A stretch of DNA of 64,000 bases from positions 16,368,182-16,432,181 of the forward strand of contig NW_020312827.1 of the NCBI RefSeq assembly GCF_003265705.1, read 5' to 3'. Below are positions 12,345 to 23,359 of this stretch, one piece after another. The notes under the pieces were generated by a model. The model made no database searches. It was not told the origin of the DNA and saw only the letters and a program-made list of their open reading frames with translations. Source of the stretch: Callorhinus ursinus (lineage: Eukaryota; Chordata; Mammalia; Carnivora; Otariidae). The position numbers and the translations under genes were made by a program. Numbering within the stretch: position 1 is the first letter of the stretch; each line of letters begins with the position of its first letter.

Positions 12345-13140
12345 AATTTGGTATTCTTTAAGTGTTCTCAGACTCAATTCCAACACGGCAGGGGGTGACA
12401 CCAAGCAATCCTTGGACAGCAGCAGAATGGCCAAGAATTCAACTCAATTTTGGCACCATTTACACCAAAATAGCATCAGATTCTATAGTTTAAGGGTTCA
12501 GTCCTATAAGACTGCCTCCCGTTACCCCCACTCCAGCATCGGAGGACAGTTGCAAGCTCCAAGCTCTTACCTGTGCTTCTGACCAACCAGCTACAGATTA
12601 GAGGTTCCAACAACCCACTCCCTCAGGTTTGATTAATTTGCTAGAGTGGTTCTCAGAATTCAGGGAAACACTTAACCTTAACAATTTATTAAAGGATATG
12701 ATAAAGGATGTGATAAAGGATGTGAGTCAACAGCCAGATGAAGAGATACATAGAATGAGAAAAGGGGAAAGGGCTTGGGGTTTCCATGCCCCTTCATGGT
12801 GTGTCAGTCTCACTACATCTCCAAATGTTCACCAACCTGGAAATTCTCCAAACCTCTGGGTGTCTATGGATACTTCATTGAAGTACTGATTGACTACAAC
12901 AGTGGCCACTGGCTGATTCAACCTCCAACTCCTCTACCTTCCATGGAGGTCAGGGATGGACTGAAAATTCCATCCCTCCAATTACATGGTTGGTCCTTCT
13001 GGCAACCAGCCTTTGCCCTTGGGTGGAGTCCCAAACCACATTCATTAACATGACAAAAGTCACCTTTCTTGCCCTTAACACTTAGGAAATTCCAAGGATT
13101 TGGGGAGCTATGAGCCAGAAGACAAAGACCAAATATATAT
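12345..13140 (-). mobile_element. ERVL-type LTR, antisense
   Basis: On the minus strand it begins near the block atatatttggtctttgtctt (13118-13137) and contains ggaatttcctaagtg, ggttggtgaacatttggag, a T/A-rich polyadenylation region (aataaattgttaaggttaag, 12674-12693) and ccactctagcaaattaatc. It ends near gtctgagaacacttaaag. About 800 bp without proviral genes, so a solo LTR. Class III (ERVL-like) by remembered similarity, subfamily not assigned. The frames open at 12629-13053 are part of it and show no viral domain. Confidence 0.6.
12689..12725 (+). repeat. Short 12-bp tandem repeat, three units
   Basis: aaaggatatgat, aaaggatgtgat, aaaggatgtgag in a row, inside the antisense LTR. Confidence 0.85.
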
Positions 13141-13174
13141 GATAAATAAATGAATAAGTAAATAAATAAATAAA
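13140..13174. repeat. (AAAT)n microsatellite
   Basis: aaataaatgaataagtaaataaataaata, at the outer edge of the antisense LTR. Confidence 0.9.
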
Positions 13175-13179
13175 ATATG

Positions 13180-14000
13180 GTCATTTGAGTTACCAAAAAT
13201 GTATGTCTATAAGTTACAGTATCACAGATATCATATCCTTTTTCTTCTATTTTTTCCTCTGCATTCTAAGGTATAAGTAAATATCTTAGATGGTTCCTAT
13301 AAGACACAGGTGCTAGAGATGGGAGATGGACCAAAACAAATTAAGGGTCTTGCCATTTTGTGAAGTTTCCAGGTATGTGTTGATATGGGCATGTTAAGAT
13401 ATATTCTTTAAAGTGAAGGGCAAGATGTACTTTCCAAATTCTGTAAGTAATCAATAGACATAGGCAATGCTTGACGTTCTTGGGGTACATCTTGTGGCCA
13501 AAAATATGCCATCTTGGTGTGCTGACTAACCAAATGCACTATGAGAACCAAGAGAAGACTGAAGCAAGTTCAGAATCAGTGCAAATGAGTTTTATCTAGA
13601 CCTTATAACCCAGCTGATTTGCTAATGGTCAAGTGTCTCCAGCAGATACAGATGTTTCTGACAAGCCACAATAGGGAGTACACTCTTTTCCTTGAAGAAA
13701 TTATACTGCAATAACTTTTGATATATAGCAACTGGCTTATGATATATAGCAACCAAGACACTTAAGACTGTTTGCTAAGAGACACCAAGCAATTATGGAA
13801 ACTGAATTGCCCATGATGAGTAGAGTATGATCTGATCCCTTAAACTATAAATTTAGCTATGGCAAAAGAACTCCAACAGCAAAGTAGAAATGGCATATAT
13901 AATCATATAACCATAATGGTATATCTATTGACTGATCAATTGATTGATTCATAGATATGACTTTTTTATAGTTTGAACAATTTAAACTTTTTGTTATTGG
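13180..14000. other. Unassigned sequence
   Basis: A 19-bp direct repeat around gatatatagcaac (13719 and 13741). No repeat family recognised. Confidence 0.45.
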
Positions 14001-14004
14001 TAAT

Positions 14005-14105
14005 TTCTTTCCTTTTTTAAATATGTTCAGTTAGCCAGCATGAAGTACATCATTAGTTTTTGATAGTGTTCAACTGGGTGTTATACACAACTAATAAACA
14101 GATAT
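14005..14105 (-). mobile_element. Very short 5'-truncated carnivore L1 3' end
   Basis: The reverse complement reads ttagttgtgtataacaccca, then ctaatgatgtacttcatg and ggctaactgaa before an A-rich end. This is the terminal part of a carnivore L1 3' UTR. Only about 100 bp are present. Confidence 0.6.
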
Positions 14106-14149
14106 GCCTTTTTATGTGGGTTTCATCAGAGACTGAGGGTGCAAGTAAA

Positions 14150-14267
14150 TTGCATTAGCAATTGTCTTAGATTCGTATAGTTCTTAAATAAGCAAAATTG
14201 CCATATCTTTGCATTAGCAATTGTCTTAGATTCTTATAGTTCTTAAATGAGCAAAATTGTCACATCT
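14150..14267 (+). repeat. 59-bp tandem duplication
   Basis: Units 14150-14208 and 14209-14267 both begin ttgcattagcaattgtctta. Four differences between them. The first 41 bases differ at only two positions. Confidence 0.93.
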
Positions 14268-14879
14268 CCTTCAATCCATACTTAATGCAATCTTGGGGCG
14301 TTCCTTCTGATAAATTGGCTAATTAAAGAAAAATAAAACCTAATAAAAAATACAGATGATATCCTGGTATCACCCAAAAGTAGTCTACTTCAACTTCATA
14401 GCATACACTAGAGAAGAGAAACAAGTGGAAGAAATTTATGCAGCATGACCCGCTGTCCCCTCTCTTTGCATCAGTGCAGAGATAAGTTTCAGTTTGATTC
14501 ATGGCAGTGACTAATGTTTGGATGATCCGTGAAATGGCAAGAGCAAGATGAAATGTCAATAACAAGAAGCTCTGGGGAAGATGTATGTGAATGGATACTC
14601 TGTAATGAGCATTTGGTGTGAGGATTTTGTGTCCTATTTTAAGTCTCTACAAAAGCCATCCCAAAAGACATCCATTGTAGTAAATGGTGGCAAAAGAACT
14701 CATTCTACAAATGTAAGCTTCTTTTTCTGCTCCCACCCCACCCCCACCCCATGCTTAGGTAATGAGCTCATAAAATTATATTGATAACAGAGATGTAGAT
14801 TATTCATGGGTTCAAAAACATATATTTCTTTTCACCAAAGCTGACTCCTACCATCACTCGGTGCTAATGTGATGTGGTA

Positions 14880-15245
14880 TATTGAATAATAGCTTCCAAA
14901 TATGTCTACTTCCTAACCCCAGAGCCTGTGAATGTTATTTTGTTTGGCAAAAGACAATTTGTGGATGTGATTTAATGAAAAATATTGACATAGGAAAATT
15001 ATTCTGGGTTTTCTAGGTGGTCAATTACCAGAACACAGAGGCCCCCAGAACTAAAAAGTGTTGCTACCTGTTCCTGTAACTTTGGATCCTGTGAGTTAGA
15101 AGGCTTACTGCACAAAAGCAGAATGCTTCTATAAGCAGACAAAATAATGGTTACAGTGACTTGGAACTTGAGCCTACCACCTGACCACTTTAGGTTCCTC
15201 AGACCTTTGAGAATGATTGATCCTGATAGAAGAACAAAGGAATAT
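14880..15245 (+). mobile_element. MaLR-like LTR fragment
   Basis: The start resembles that of the LTR at 28411: tagcttccaaatatgtctac, agcctgtgaatgttattttg, ggcaaaagacaatttgtgg. The 3' half is hard to align. Confidence 0.4.
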
Positions 15246-15249
15246 ATCT

Positions 15250-16015
15250 GGATCTGAGAGAAATCTCTAGGGTGCCTTTTAATACTTTGATCCCAAGTAG
15301 TAAATGTTAATGGAGGATGATGGTAACTAATATTATTAGAATTGGAAATGGCTCAGAATTTTCTAGAAGAAAGTTTAAGTCAATTGGTGGGGTAAAATAA
15401 CCACAAATAGTAGAGATGTTGAGAAAAATGGACAGAGAAAGGATAATGGAAGAAGGAAGTAATAAATAACAACTATGACCCCAGGATTAGTTCCAGTAAT
15501 TAGGAAAATATAGATATGCATATTCTTTTTCTTGTTACTTTATATCACACATTAGTCAATGGTTTTTACTTTCTTTCTCTTCTTTAAAGCAAGTTTTGCC
15601 CATTGTACTTAAATTTATAATTAAAATTTACAACTTTGTAATTACAGCTATAAATGTAATAAATTATTGCAGGTTTTTAAAGAAGACTGTGATTGAGTTA
15701 AGGAATGACCATCTCCACAAAGGGACACTCGTTTTGGGAAAAGAGTAATCACTTTTTCAGAGGAATAAAGAGAGTTGTATCCTATTAAAGGACAGAATGA
15801 AATCATTGCCATTATTGCTTTACCAGTTTAATTTGGTAGAAGGGAATGCTTGAGTTATCAAATGGGTGGATATATTACATGCTCAATAAATGGTGGTTGA
15901 ATGAATGAACAAACAATGAATGAATGAACAGACGAGTGAGTCTGGGTGGATAACAAGGACTGATATGAAGGAACAAGAATGAAATTGGAAAAATGAAACT
16001 CATTGAAAGTGTGAG
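15250..16015. other. Unassigned sequence
   Basis: gctcaataaatggtggttgaatgaatg near 15881 resembles a L2/MIR 3' end. The rest is not assigned. Confidence 0.4.
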
Positions 16016-16033
16016 TTTATAAGAGATATTTTA

Positions 16034-16249
16034 TTTTATTTTTATTTTTTTATTTTTATTTTTTTAAGATTTTATTTATTTATTTGAGAGAGAGAGAATG
16101 AGAGAGAGCACGAGAGGGAAGAGGGTCAGAGGGAGAAGCAGACTCCCCGCCGAGCAGGGAGCCCAATGTGGGACCCGATCCCGGGACTCCGGGATCATGA
16201 CCTGAGCAGAAGGCATTCGCTTAACCAACTGAGCCACCCAGGCGCCCTC
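16034..16249 (-). mobile_element. SINEC, antisense, with long TTTTA tail
   Basis: The tail is a 40-bp run of attttattttt repeats. Body gagggaagagggtcagaggg, head gccacccaggcgccct. TSD taagagatatttta at 16020-16033 and 16250-16263 is perfect. Confidence 0.97.
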
Positions 16250-16264
16250 TAAGAGATATTTTAA

Positions 16265-17705
16265 ATTGGCTCACTAGCACCCATGCCAAATGTTTTCAAA
16301 GGTGCCACATCTGTGAAGCAAGAACTATAATTTGCAGACTCTTTTGCAGTTCGGGTTCTGGATGGGATTTAGGTTCTGCCTATAAGATGCCCTATATGCC
16401 ACTTTGCCACTGAATTGCTTGGGAGAGAGAGGCAGAACTTGAACCTCCATGTTTCTGGCCCATAGCAGAAGAGAGACAGGGTGCCTTTGAGCCAGCTGCT
16501 GTGGCACCCAGCCTTCCATTCTGCAACTCTCCTCATGGAGCAGAAGCATTGGCTCCCTGATGGCCAGATCTGTGATGTCCTTTTAAGAATTTTCTGAAAG
16601 ACCAGCGTTAAATCTATTCCTTAGTTTTTCCAATAATTCTGTGTTACCCACAATCTTTGTATTTATTTTTGTTTAGCCAGGATAGATGCCATTGTCTATA
16701 ACAATAACTTTTACCAATTCTCATGGTCCCCAAACAGAGGAAATAACATGGAAGAGAGCACAGTAGGACCAAGAATATGGTGTACACAAGGATTCAAGTG
16801 TTTTTCTATAACTGAAAAACAAATGATATGTGGGGGAAGGCAACACATAAGGCTGGAGGTTTAGGTGCCAGTTAATAAATGACAAGAATAATACAGCATT
16901 GAAATTACACTAGATATTTACATCACATTTTGTACTTCTAAAATATATTTCAAGTCCCTCCCTTTCCTATCTTTACCTATCTTTAGCCAGGTTCATCGTG
17001 TTAACTATATATTGATTATTTCTATTGTATTTGCTATGGAAAAAGAAGGCTATGAGCAGGAGTTCCTATTAAATGCCAGACACTAGCTAACTAATTTACA
17101 GAGGTCATGCAATTTTTTTCAAAGTTACAAATATAGGACCATATCCTTAGGTTTAAACAAAAATCTTGGCTTTAGAACCAGGTTCAACATGACTGACATT
17201 TGGACATTCACTAATTTATTCAACCAATATTGAACACCAAAAAAAGGGCCAGGCTACCATATTCTAGGTCCATTGATTTGTAAGATCTCTGTAAAAAAAG
17301 AAACTGAAAATTCTTCCCAATTGCCATATCTTACCCTGTTTTGCTACCTCAATCAATCAATGTTGAGGCTATAGTAGGTCCTCAACATTGATTGCTGAAT
17401 GACTTAATGGAAAGACTTCCCCAACTATTTCTATTGAAGGAAATCTATTCTGTTTTGTAGTTTTGGAAAAAAAAAATATTGTCAATGAAGCATCTCTCAT
17501 TTTAGGTAGTATTGCTGTCCAATTTTTCACAGTCCCCAGAACCTAAGGCAGTGATTTGCATAAAAAATAGTATGAATAAGTATATGAATAAGTTGGAAAG
17601 CTGATTCAGATATCAAGTCTAATAGGTTAAGACATTAGTGTAAGAGATGATGTACAGGCATTACCATAAATGAGCACTGGCCCGATGATGGCTTATCAGA
17701 ACTGT
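16265..17705. other. Unassigned sequence upstream of the RPL12 copy
   Basis: Contains the hairpin at 17354 and possible traces of MIR/L2 near 17205-17270 (tttattcaaccaatattgaac). No gene seen. Confidence 0.4.
17354..17394. repeat. Perfect 15-bp inverted repeat with 11-nt loop
   Basis: caatcaatgttgagg (17354-17368) pairs with cctcaacattgattg (17380-17394). No mature-miRNA or transposon identity recognised. Confidence 0.93.
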
Positions 17706-17706
17706 T

Positions 17707-17721
17707 AAGACATAACTGCTC
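17707..17721. repeat. 5' target-site duplication of the RPL12 retrocopy
   Basis: The 15-mer aagacataactgctc is repeated as aagacatacctgctc at 18360-18374, with one mismatch. The two copies exactly bracket the retrocopy. This marks L1-endonuclease insertion at a tt|aaga site. Confidence 0.92.
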
Positions 17722-18359
<638 letters not shown>

Positions 18360-18374
18360 AAGACATACCTGCTC
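18360..18374. repeat. 3' target-site duplication of the RPL12 retrocopy
   Basis: Second copy of the 15-bp duplication, 14 of 15 bases identical to 17707-17721. It follows directly on a short A stretch that takes the place of the poly(A) tail. Confidence 0.92.
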
Positions 18375-19835
18375 ACTTGTGGAAAAAATGTATTCTTTCA
18401 TAAAATCAGAATGTTAGCCACACAAGACACATGGCAGTTGCCAATATCTGCCTTTTCTTATGGTGGTAATAATTTAGGGAACTCTGTATGTTTTATAAAA
18501 AAAACATTCTATTAAAGAATATCTCACTGATATGATTTGGCTAACTTAATTACCCAGGATTTATCACCCTTGATTGAACTGACACAACTAAATTTCAGGG
18601 CCTGCAAAGATGAAGACCATTTAATGCTATCTTGGAAAACTGAGTCACAGCTAGATTGAAACCTCCAGGGTGAACCCTTCTGAAATATGAAATTCTCATA
18701 TTATCTTAGTTTTCCTTCTAAAATTCTAGCATTTTAAATAGTACAGGTACCAAAGAGTCTGCTCTAAGTGCCTAATTATTGGAATATTTTCCTTACTCTA
18801 CTTAATATTCTTTTATTTTCAGTAATCGTAAATACTAAGGTAATACTATACCTACTGAAAATAAATTGAACCTAACTAAAAATTGAAGCACCTGTTCACA
18901 ATTTATATTTATTAAAGACTTAAAAGAGAACATTATGATCAACCTACTTCATTTTCCCTGACCCTTCTTATGAGTCAAAACTCTTGATATTACATGGGAT
19001 GCTGACATTACTAAGAATAATTTAGGAACAGTATATGCAGAACATAGGTTTGTGGCCTAAGGAGTGATTCAATTCAAGGGAAACAGAAACCACTATCTCA
19101 GCCAATGAGTCACTTACCATTTTGTAGTTATCAGTGGAAAGGCAGCCAAGGTATTCATTACGTTTTTCTCATTATCAAAGATCATATAAAGAGGTTATAA
19201 GATATTTTCTTAATCTCTGAATATAAGATTGTTTTCTAATTTTTCAACATTTTTATATTTGGACAATGTGATTAATTTCACCTGAAAAAATATCATTTTT
19301 CTAGTATTTTAGTACTCATTCAAAATGTAACCTTTGGGTTTTTTTTTTTTTTTTTTTTTGGTCCATGTAATCTATATGAATAGCAGTAAATAAAAGTAAA
19401 CAGTAGTCATCTACTTTTTGTCTATGCTATGCTATTCCAGGAAATGATTGGCCCATCAACATTGTTTGGAAAGTAAAGATACCTGGAGTATAACAGAGGA
19501 AAACTTTCATTTCTTGGGGGGATTGATTGACCAGAAATTCAGACTTTCCTTTAATTTGATCTATTTCCTAAGAGAAAATAAATATTTTTTCACAAGCTAT
19601 GGAGACTATTTGGAGAAGATAATCCTACCAGAAATTCATAAAACAGGGAGTTAACAGAATGCTCTCATTGAGCATTCTTTCATTTTTCTTTCCTCACTTG
19701 TAAGCGTTTCTTCTGTATATATGCTTCAGAGTGGAATTGCCCTAACAATTTCATGCCTAGTTCACTCTCATCAAATTTCTCTTGCTTGTTCAATCAGTTA
19801 AATATCTTCACTAAAAACTTAAAAGCTATCAAATT
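18375..19835. other. Unassigned sequence downstream of the RPL12 copy
   Basis: AT-rich, with a run of about 22 T at 19338-19359. The open frame at 19448-19654 has no recognised domain. Confidence 0.45.
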
Positions 19836-19839
19836 AGAA

Positions 19840-20290
19840 CTCTTTTGTTTTCCAACCATCGAATTTACAATCCTGCTTGTTTCTGAACTCATAATATTTA
19901 CTTCTTCCATTATCCTTAAGTAATGATCTCTATCCCTTCTTAAGACCACTCCTTTACCCTTTCTCTGGATTCTAGGTCCTTCCTATCTGTCTATCTATCT
20001 ATCTATTATCTATCTATCATCTATCTATCATCTATCATCTATCTATCATCTATCTAACTATCCATCCATCGTGTTAAATGTATTTCTATACATTTATCTT
20101 TGTTTAGTTAGAATACATGCTGTTGTCTCCAATAATAACCTGCATCATCACCATCATCTGTCATTTATCTATTTGTATATTTATTTTAAGGAATGCACTC
20201 TTCTTTATCTTTGAACTCTTACCTTAGTGTTTTCTTTCTGCATTTAAATACATTGATACATTGAAAAATTTTATTGCATAATTTTTTTGT
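19840..20290 (+). mobile_element. LINE-2 relic interrupted by a microsatellite
   Basis: ccaaccatcgaatttacaatc, actcctttaccctttctctgg and gcatcatcaccatcatctg follow the L2 order. A CTAT/ATCT array sits within it. Confidence 0.5.
19983..20071. repeat. Compound CTAT/ATCT microsatellite
   Basis: About 89 bp of ctat units with regular atc interruptions, ending in catccatc. Confidence 0.96.
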
Positions 20291-20453
20291 TCCTCTTTAC
20301 AGCTAGGTATCTTCTTTCAGTTGTAATTAAGCTCCGGTTTCTAGGATATAAAACCTAGAAGAAAAGTTGTTTACCAGAAATTTACTTCTGTCTTTTGAAA
20401 TGAAATCTGAAAGCTGATAACCTGGGACTGGTACTGCAGCTCAGTGATTTGGT

Positions 20454-20527
20454 AACAAATTGGGTCCTTCCAATTTACTGCAGTGACATCAACAAATTGG
20501 GTCCTTCCAATTTACTGCAGTGACATC
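20454..20527 (+). repeat. 37-bp perfect tandem duplication
   Basis: Units 20454-20490 and 20491-20527 are identical (aacaaattgggtccttccaa, then tttactgcagtgacatc). Confidence 0.97.
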
Positions 20528-20562
20528 AGCCAAGCTGATGAGTAGCCCTCATCAGCTTGGCT
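20528..20562. repeat. Perfect 15-bp inverted repeat (hairpin)
   Basis: agccaagctgatgag (20528-20542), loop tagcc, ctcatcagcttggct (20548-20562). Starts immediately after the tandem duplication. Confidence 0.97.
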
Positions 20563-20572
20563 AAAAATAGCA

Positions 20573-20586
20573 GCTGAAGCTTCAGC
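20573..20586. repeat. 14-bp perfect palindrome
   Basis: gctgaagcttcagc is its own reverse complement, 10 bp beyond the hairpin. Confidence 0.95.
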
Positions 20587-20869
20587 CATTGTGTTTTGTT
20601 CCAGGAGACAGGAAGGAAGACAGGACAAAGAAGGAGGATACCAATGGGTGTGTGGCAGCACTCTTTTAAGAAGACTTCCTGCCCATCCAACACATCCTTT
20701 TATAACTCAAGTGCCAGATGTTAGTTACTAAGGGGAAGAGGGGGATGGAGAAGGTCCTATATTCCAAGTAACCATGGGATTTGCAAAATTTCAGGGTTTA
20801 ATTTTGCAGGAAGAAGAGGAGCTAGGAAGGTGGCACCTGGCATTCCCTTCCACACTTTTCTAAACCTTT

Positions 20870-21545
20870 TTTTTTTTTTTTTTTTTTCCTTCCCAACTCT
20901 GCTCTCTTGTCTGGCATCCATCTCCATTCCTCCATTAAAACTTTTTGCAAAGGCCATTAGTGAACTCTCTATTACTATATGCCCCTTTTCTCTCTTCACC
21001 CAACTAGTGTTCTCGGTAGATACAAGATTGATAATTAACTCCTTCCCAGAAGAGCTTCTTTTATGACTAATGGAAAAAGATACTCCTCAGTTATGTGCAT
21101 ATCTATTTTCTATCTCAGTTGCCTGTTCAGGGGCTTCTTTCTCCACCCAACATTTAAATACTGGAATTCCTCAGAGCTAAGCTCTGGGCACGCTCCTCAC
21201 TCTACACCTCTCAAAGTCATCCCATTCCATTATGTGGCTGTAAGCATCATCTTCAAAATTTTCAAATTTATATCCAGTTATTTCCATGACATTCTAACTC
21301 AACCCTCTCAGAGACACCTCAGACCACACGTCCTGAGAACATCCGCCCTTGACCACACTCAACTCTACCTAAATTAGATTTCCCCATTATAATTTCCTAT
21401 AGTCCTGTGTTTTTCCCTTAAATACATGTTTATGCATTTTTTAATTTGATATTTGTCTTCTTTCTCTCAGCACTAACCTCAAAAGGCAGGGACAAGGCCT
21501 GGCGTATAGTGTTATTTAATAAGTATTTGTTGAATGATGAGATGA
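20870..21545 (+). mobile_element. LINE-2 relic, continuation to the 3' end
   Basis: Blocks: ctccattaaaactttttgc then aaaggccattagtgaactc, cagagctaagctctgggcac, tatatccagttatttcc. The 3' terminal motif aataagtatttgttgaatga is at about 21519. Confidence 0.55.
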
Positions 21546-21549
21546 TTTA

Positions 21550-22120
21550 ACCAGTGACATAGAGCAAATGTCACGACGGGCATCTGCGGAAAGTACACAG
21601 GGCACACATGTCAGAGGAACTATTTAAAGTTCAAGCACAGGAAATTATGCCATGGAGGAAGGAGTGAGACACAGAGCAGGACCGGAAAAGACCATTGTAA
21701 AAGAAAAACAAATCATCTTCTCCAGAAAATGGAGTGAAATGTGCCCAGTAAAACAGCACAGGGAACAGAGACCATAAAAAAGGGGCTTTTATAAAGTTGT
21801 GCAGACTGGGCAGTAATGTTTTCATAAGCAGATGCTGTGTTAAAGCAGAGAGTGTGAACCCCACATGTGACTTGAGTGAGAGTGGAGAACTGATAAATCA
21901 GACAGTTGGACAGGAACAGCAGCAGAATCACCTCTGCCCAGAGCACTCACATCACCTCGCTGTCAAAGGAGAGGCTTGTATGGACACAGCCATAGAACAT
22001 GACTATGAGTCACCACTGGATTCACTTAGAAACTGGAGTCATGGTTTCTGTATTGTATGATTTTCATGCTCCTGATAACCAACTTCTTATTTCAAATCCC
22101 AATATAGTAACATTTGTGAC
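21550..22120. other. Unassigned sequence
   Basis: Overlapping frames on both strands (21631-21946 minus, 21797-22060 plus) without motifs. Slightly richer in G and C than its neighbours. Confidence 0.4.
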
Positions 22121-22124
22121 CTCT

Positions 22125-22345
22125 TGCCTTTTTCTAGGCACCTTTGTAAGTGCTTTCTTTGTATCAATTTATTGAATTTTCATAATAAATTCATGAGGAA
22201 AGTAGTCGTATTCTCTCCATTTTACAGATGAGGAACAGAGACATGAGAACTTAAGTAATTTGCCTTTGGTGACGCAGATAATAAAAGGAGAAACTGTATT
22301 TGAATACATGCAGTAACCGGCCTTTTATCATACTATGCTGCCTTT
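22125..22345 (-). mobile_element. MIR SINE, antisense, well preserved
   Basis: ccattttacagatgaggaacagagacatgag, aagtaatttgcctttggtgacgcag, and tactatgctgcc at the tRNA end give an almost complete MIR. Confidence 0.75.
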
Positions 22346-22670
22346 TACTTACAATATTTCAGGATTGGTAATATTAAAAATATACAGAAATAGTGAAGGA
22401 TACTGACAAATATTCCAGACAAGTAACAAACTCATTTAACCAAATGTTGTTCACTGAACAGTTACACAAGATGTGCAATGAAATGCCATATCTTCTTATC
22501 TTCTAATTACTCAACGCCTTTCTGTATACTAGTAAATTTAACAAATAATCATTTAAATAAAGCTAAATATTTAAAAGCATCCCAGCCAACCAACAATCAG
22601 CATCAACTTAATTAGAATGCCAGAACTTTAAAATCCGCTTAGGGAAGTAAAATGCAGAGCTTTCCCAACG

Positions 22671-23354
22671 TACAGTGAGGTTATGTCCTGATAATACCAT
22701 CATAAGTTTAAAATATAAGTAAAAATGCATTTCATACACCTAACCTACTGAACATCATAGCTTAGTCTACCTTAAGGTTTTTTTTTTTTTTTCAGATTTT
22801 GTTTATTTGTCAAAGAGAGAGAGAGTGCACAAGCAGGGGGAGAAGGAGGCAGAGGGAGAGGCAGGCTCTTGCTGAGCAAGGAGCCAGATGCGGGACTAAA
22901 TCCCAGGACCCTGGGATCATGACCTGAGCCAAAGGCAGACGCTTAACAGACTGAGCCACCCAGACATCCCCTAGCCTACCTTAAATGTGCTCAGAATACA
23001 TATCAACTTACATTGGGCAAAATCATAGAACACTAAGTCTATTTCATAATGAAGAGTTGAATACTTCATGTCATTTATTGACTGCTGTCCTGAAAGTGAA
23101 AAACAGAATAGTTATATAGGTACAGAATGACTGTAGGTTTATCGGTTGTTTACTGCCTTGTGATTGCATGGCTGACAGGAGCTGCCACTGCCCAGTATCA
23201 TGAGAGAGGATCTGGCCACACACATCACTGGCCCAGGAATAGATCTCAATTCAAAATTCAAAGTATGGTGTCTACTGAATGTGCATCTCTTTTACACCAA
23301 CACAAAGTCAAAAAATTATTAAGTTGAACTGTCACAAGTTGGGGACGGGCTGTA
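22671..23354. mobile_element. Nearly complete mariner/Tigger-type DNA transposon relic
   Basis: Starts tacagtgaggttatgtcctg and ends acaagttggggacgggctgta. Inner blocks include cacctaacctactgaacatc, actgaaagtgaaaaacagaa and gtcaaaaaattattaagttg. The terminal tgta and tac give TA edges as expected for Tc1/mariner insertions. Non-autonomous, with no transposase frame. The open frame at 23127-23327 is part of its body. The SINEC at 22777 splits it. Family name not assigned. Confidence 0.6.
22777..22971 (-). mobile_element. SINEC, antisense, inside a DNA transposon
   Basis: T14 tail, gattttgtttatttgtcaaa, body, head gccacccagacatccc. TSD tagtctaccttaa (22763-22775) and tagcctaccttaa (22972-22984). 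The host DNA transposon resumes in register on the far side. Confidence 0.95.
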
Positions 23355-23359
23355 TAGTT

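Noticed and set aside
12629..13196. Overlapping frames of 86-92 codons on both strands
   Set aside because: They fall inside an antisense ERVL-type LTR, which is non-coding.
20830..21066. Phe/Ser-rich open frame as a gene
   Set aside because: It runs through a T-tract and L2-derived sequence without domain evidence.
23127..23327. Possible secreted protein with hydrophobic N-terminus
   Set aside because: The frame is part of the DNA transposon body, and the hydrophobic start is coincidental.
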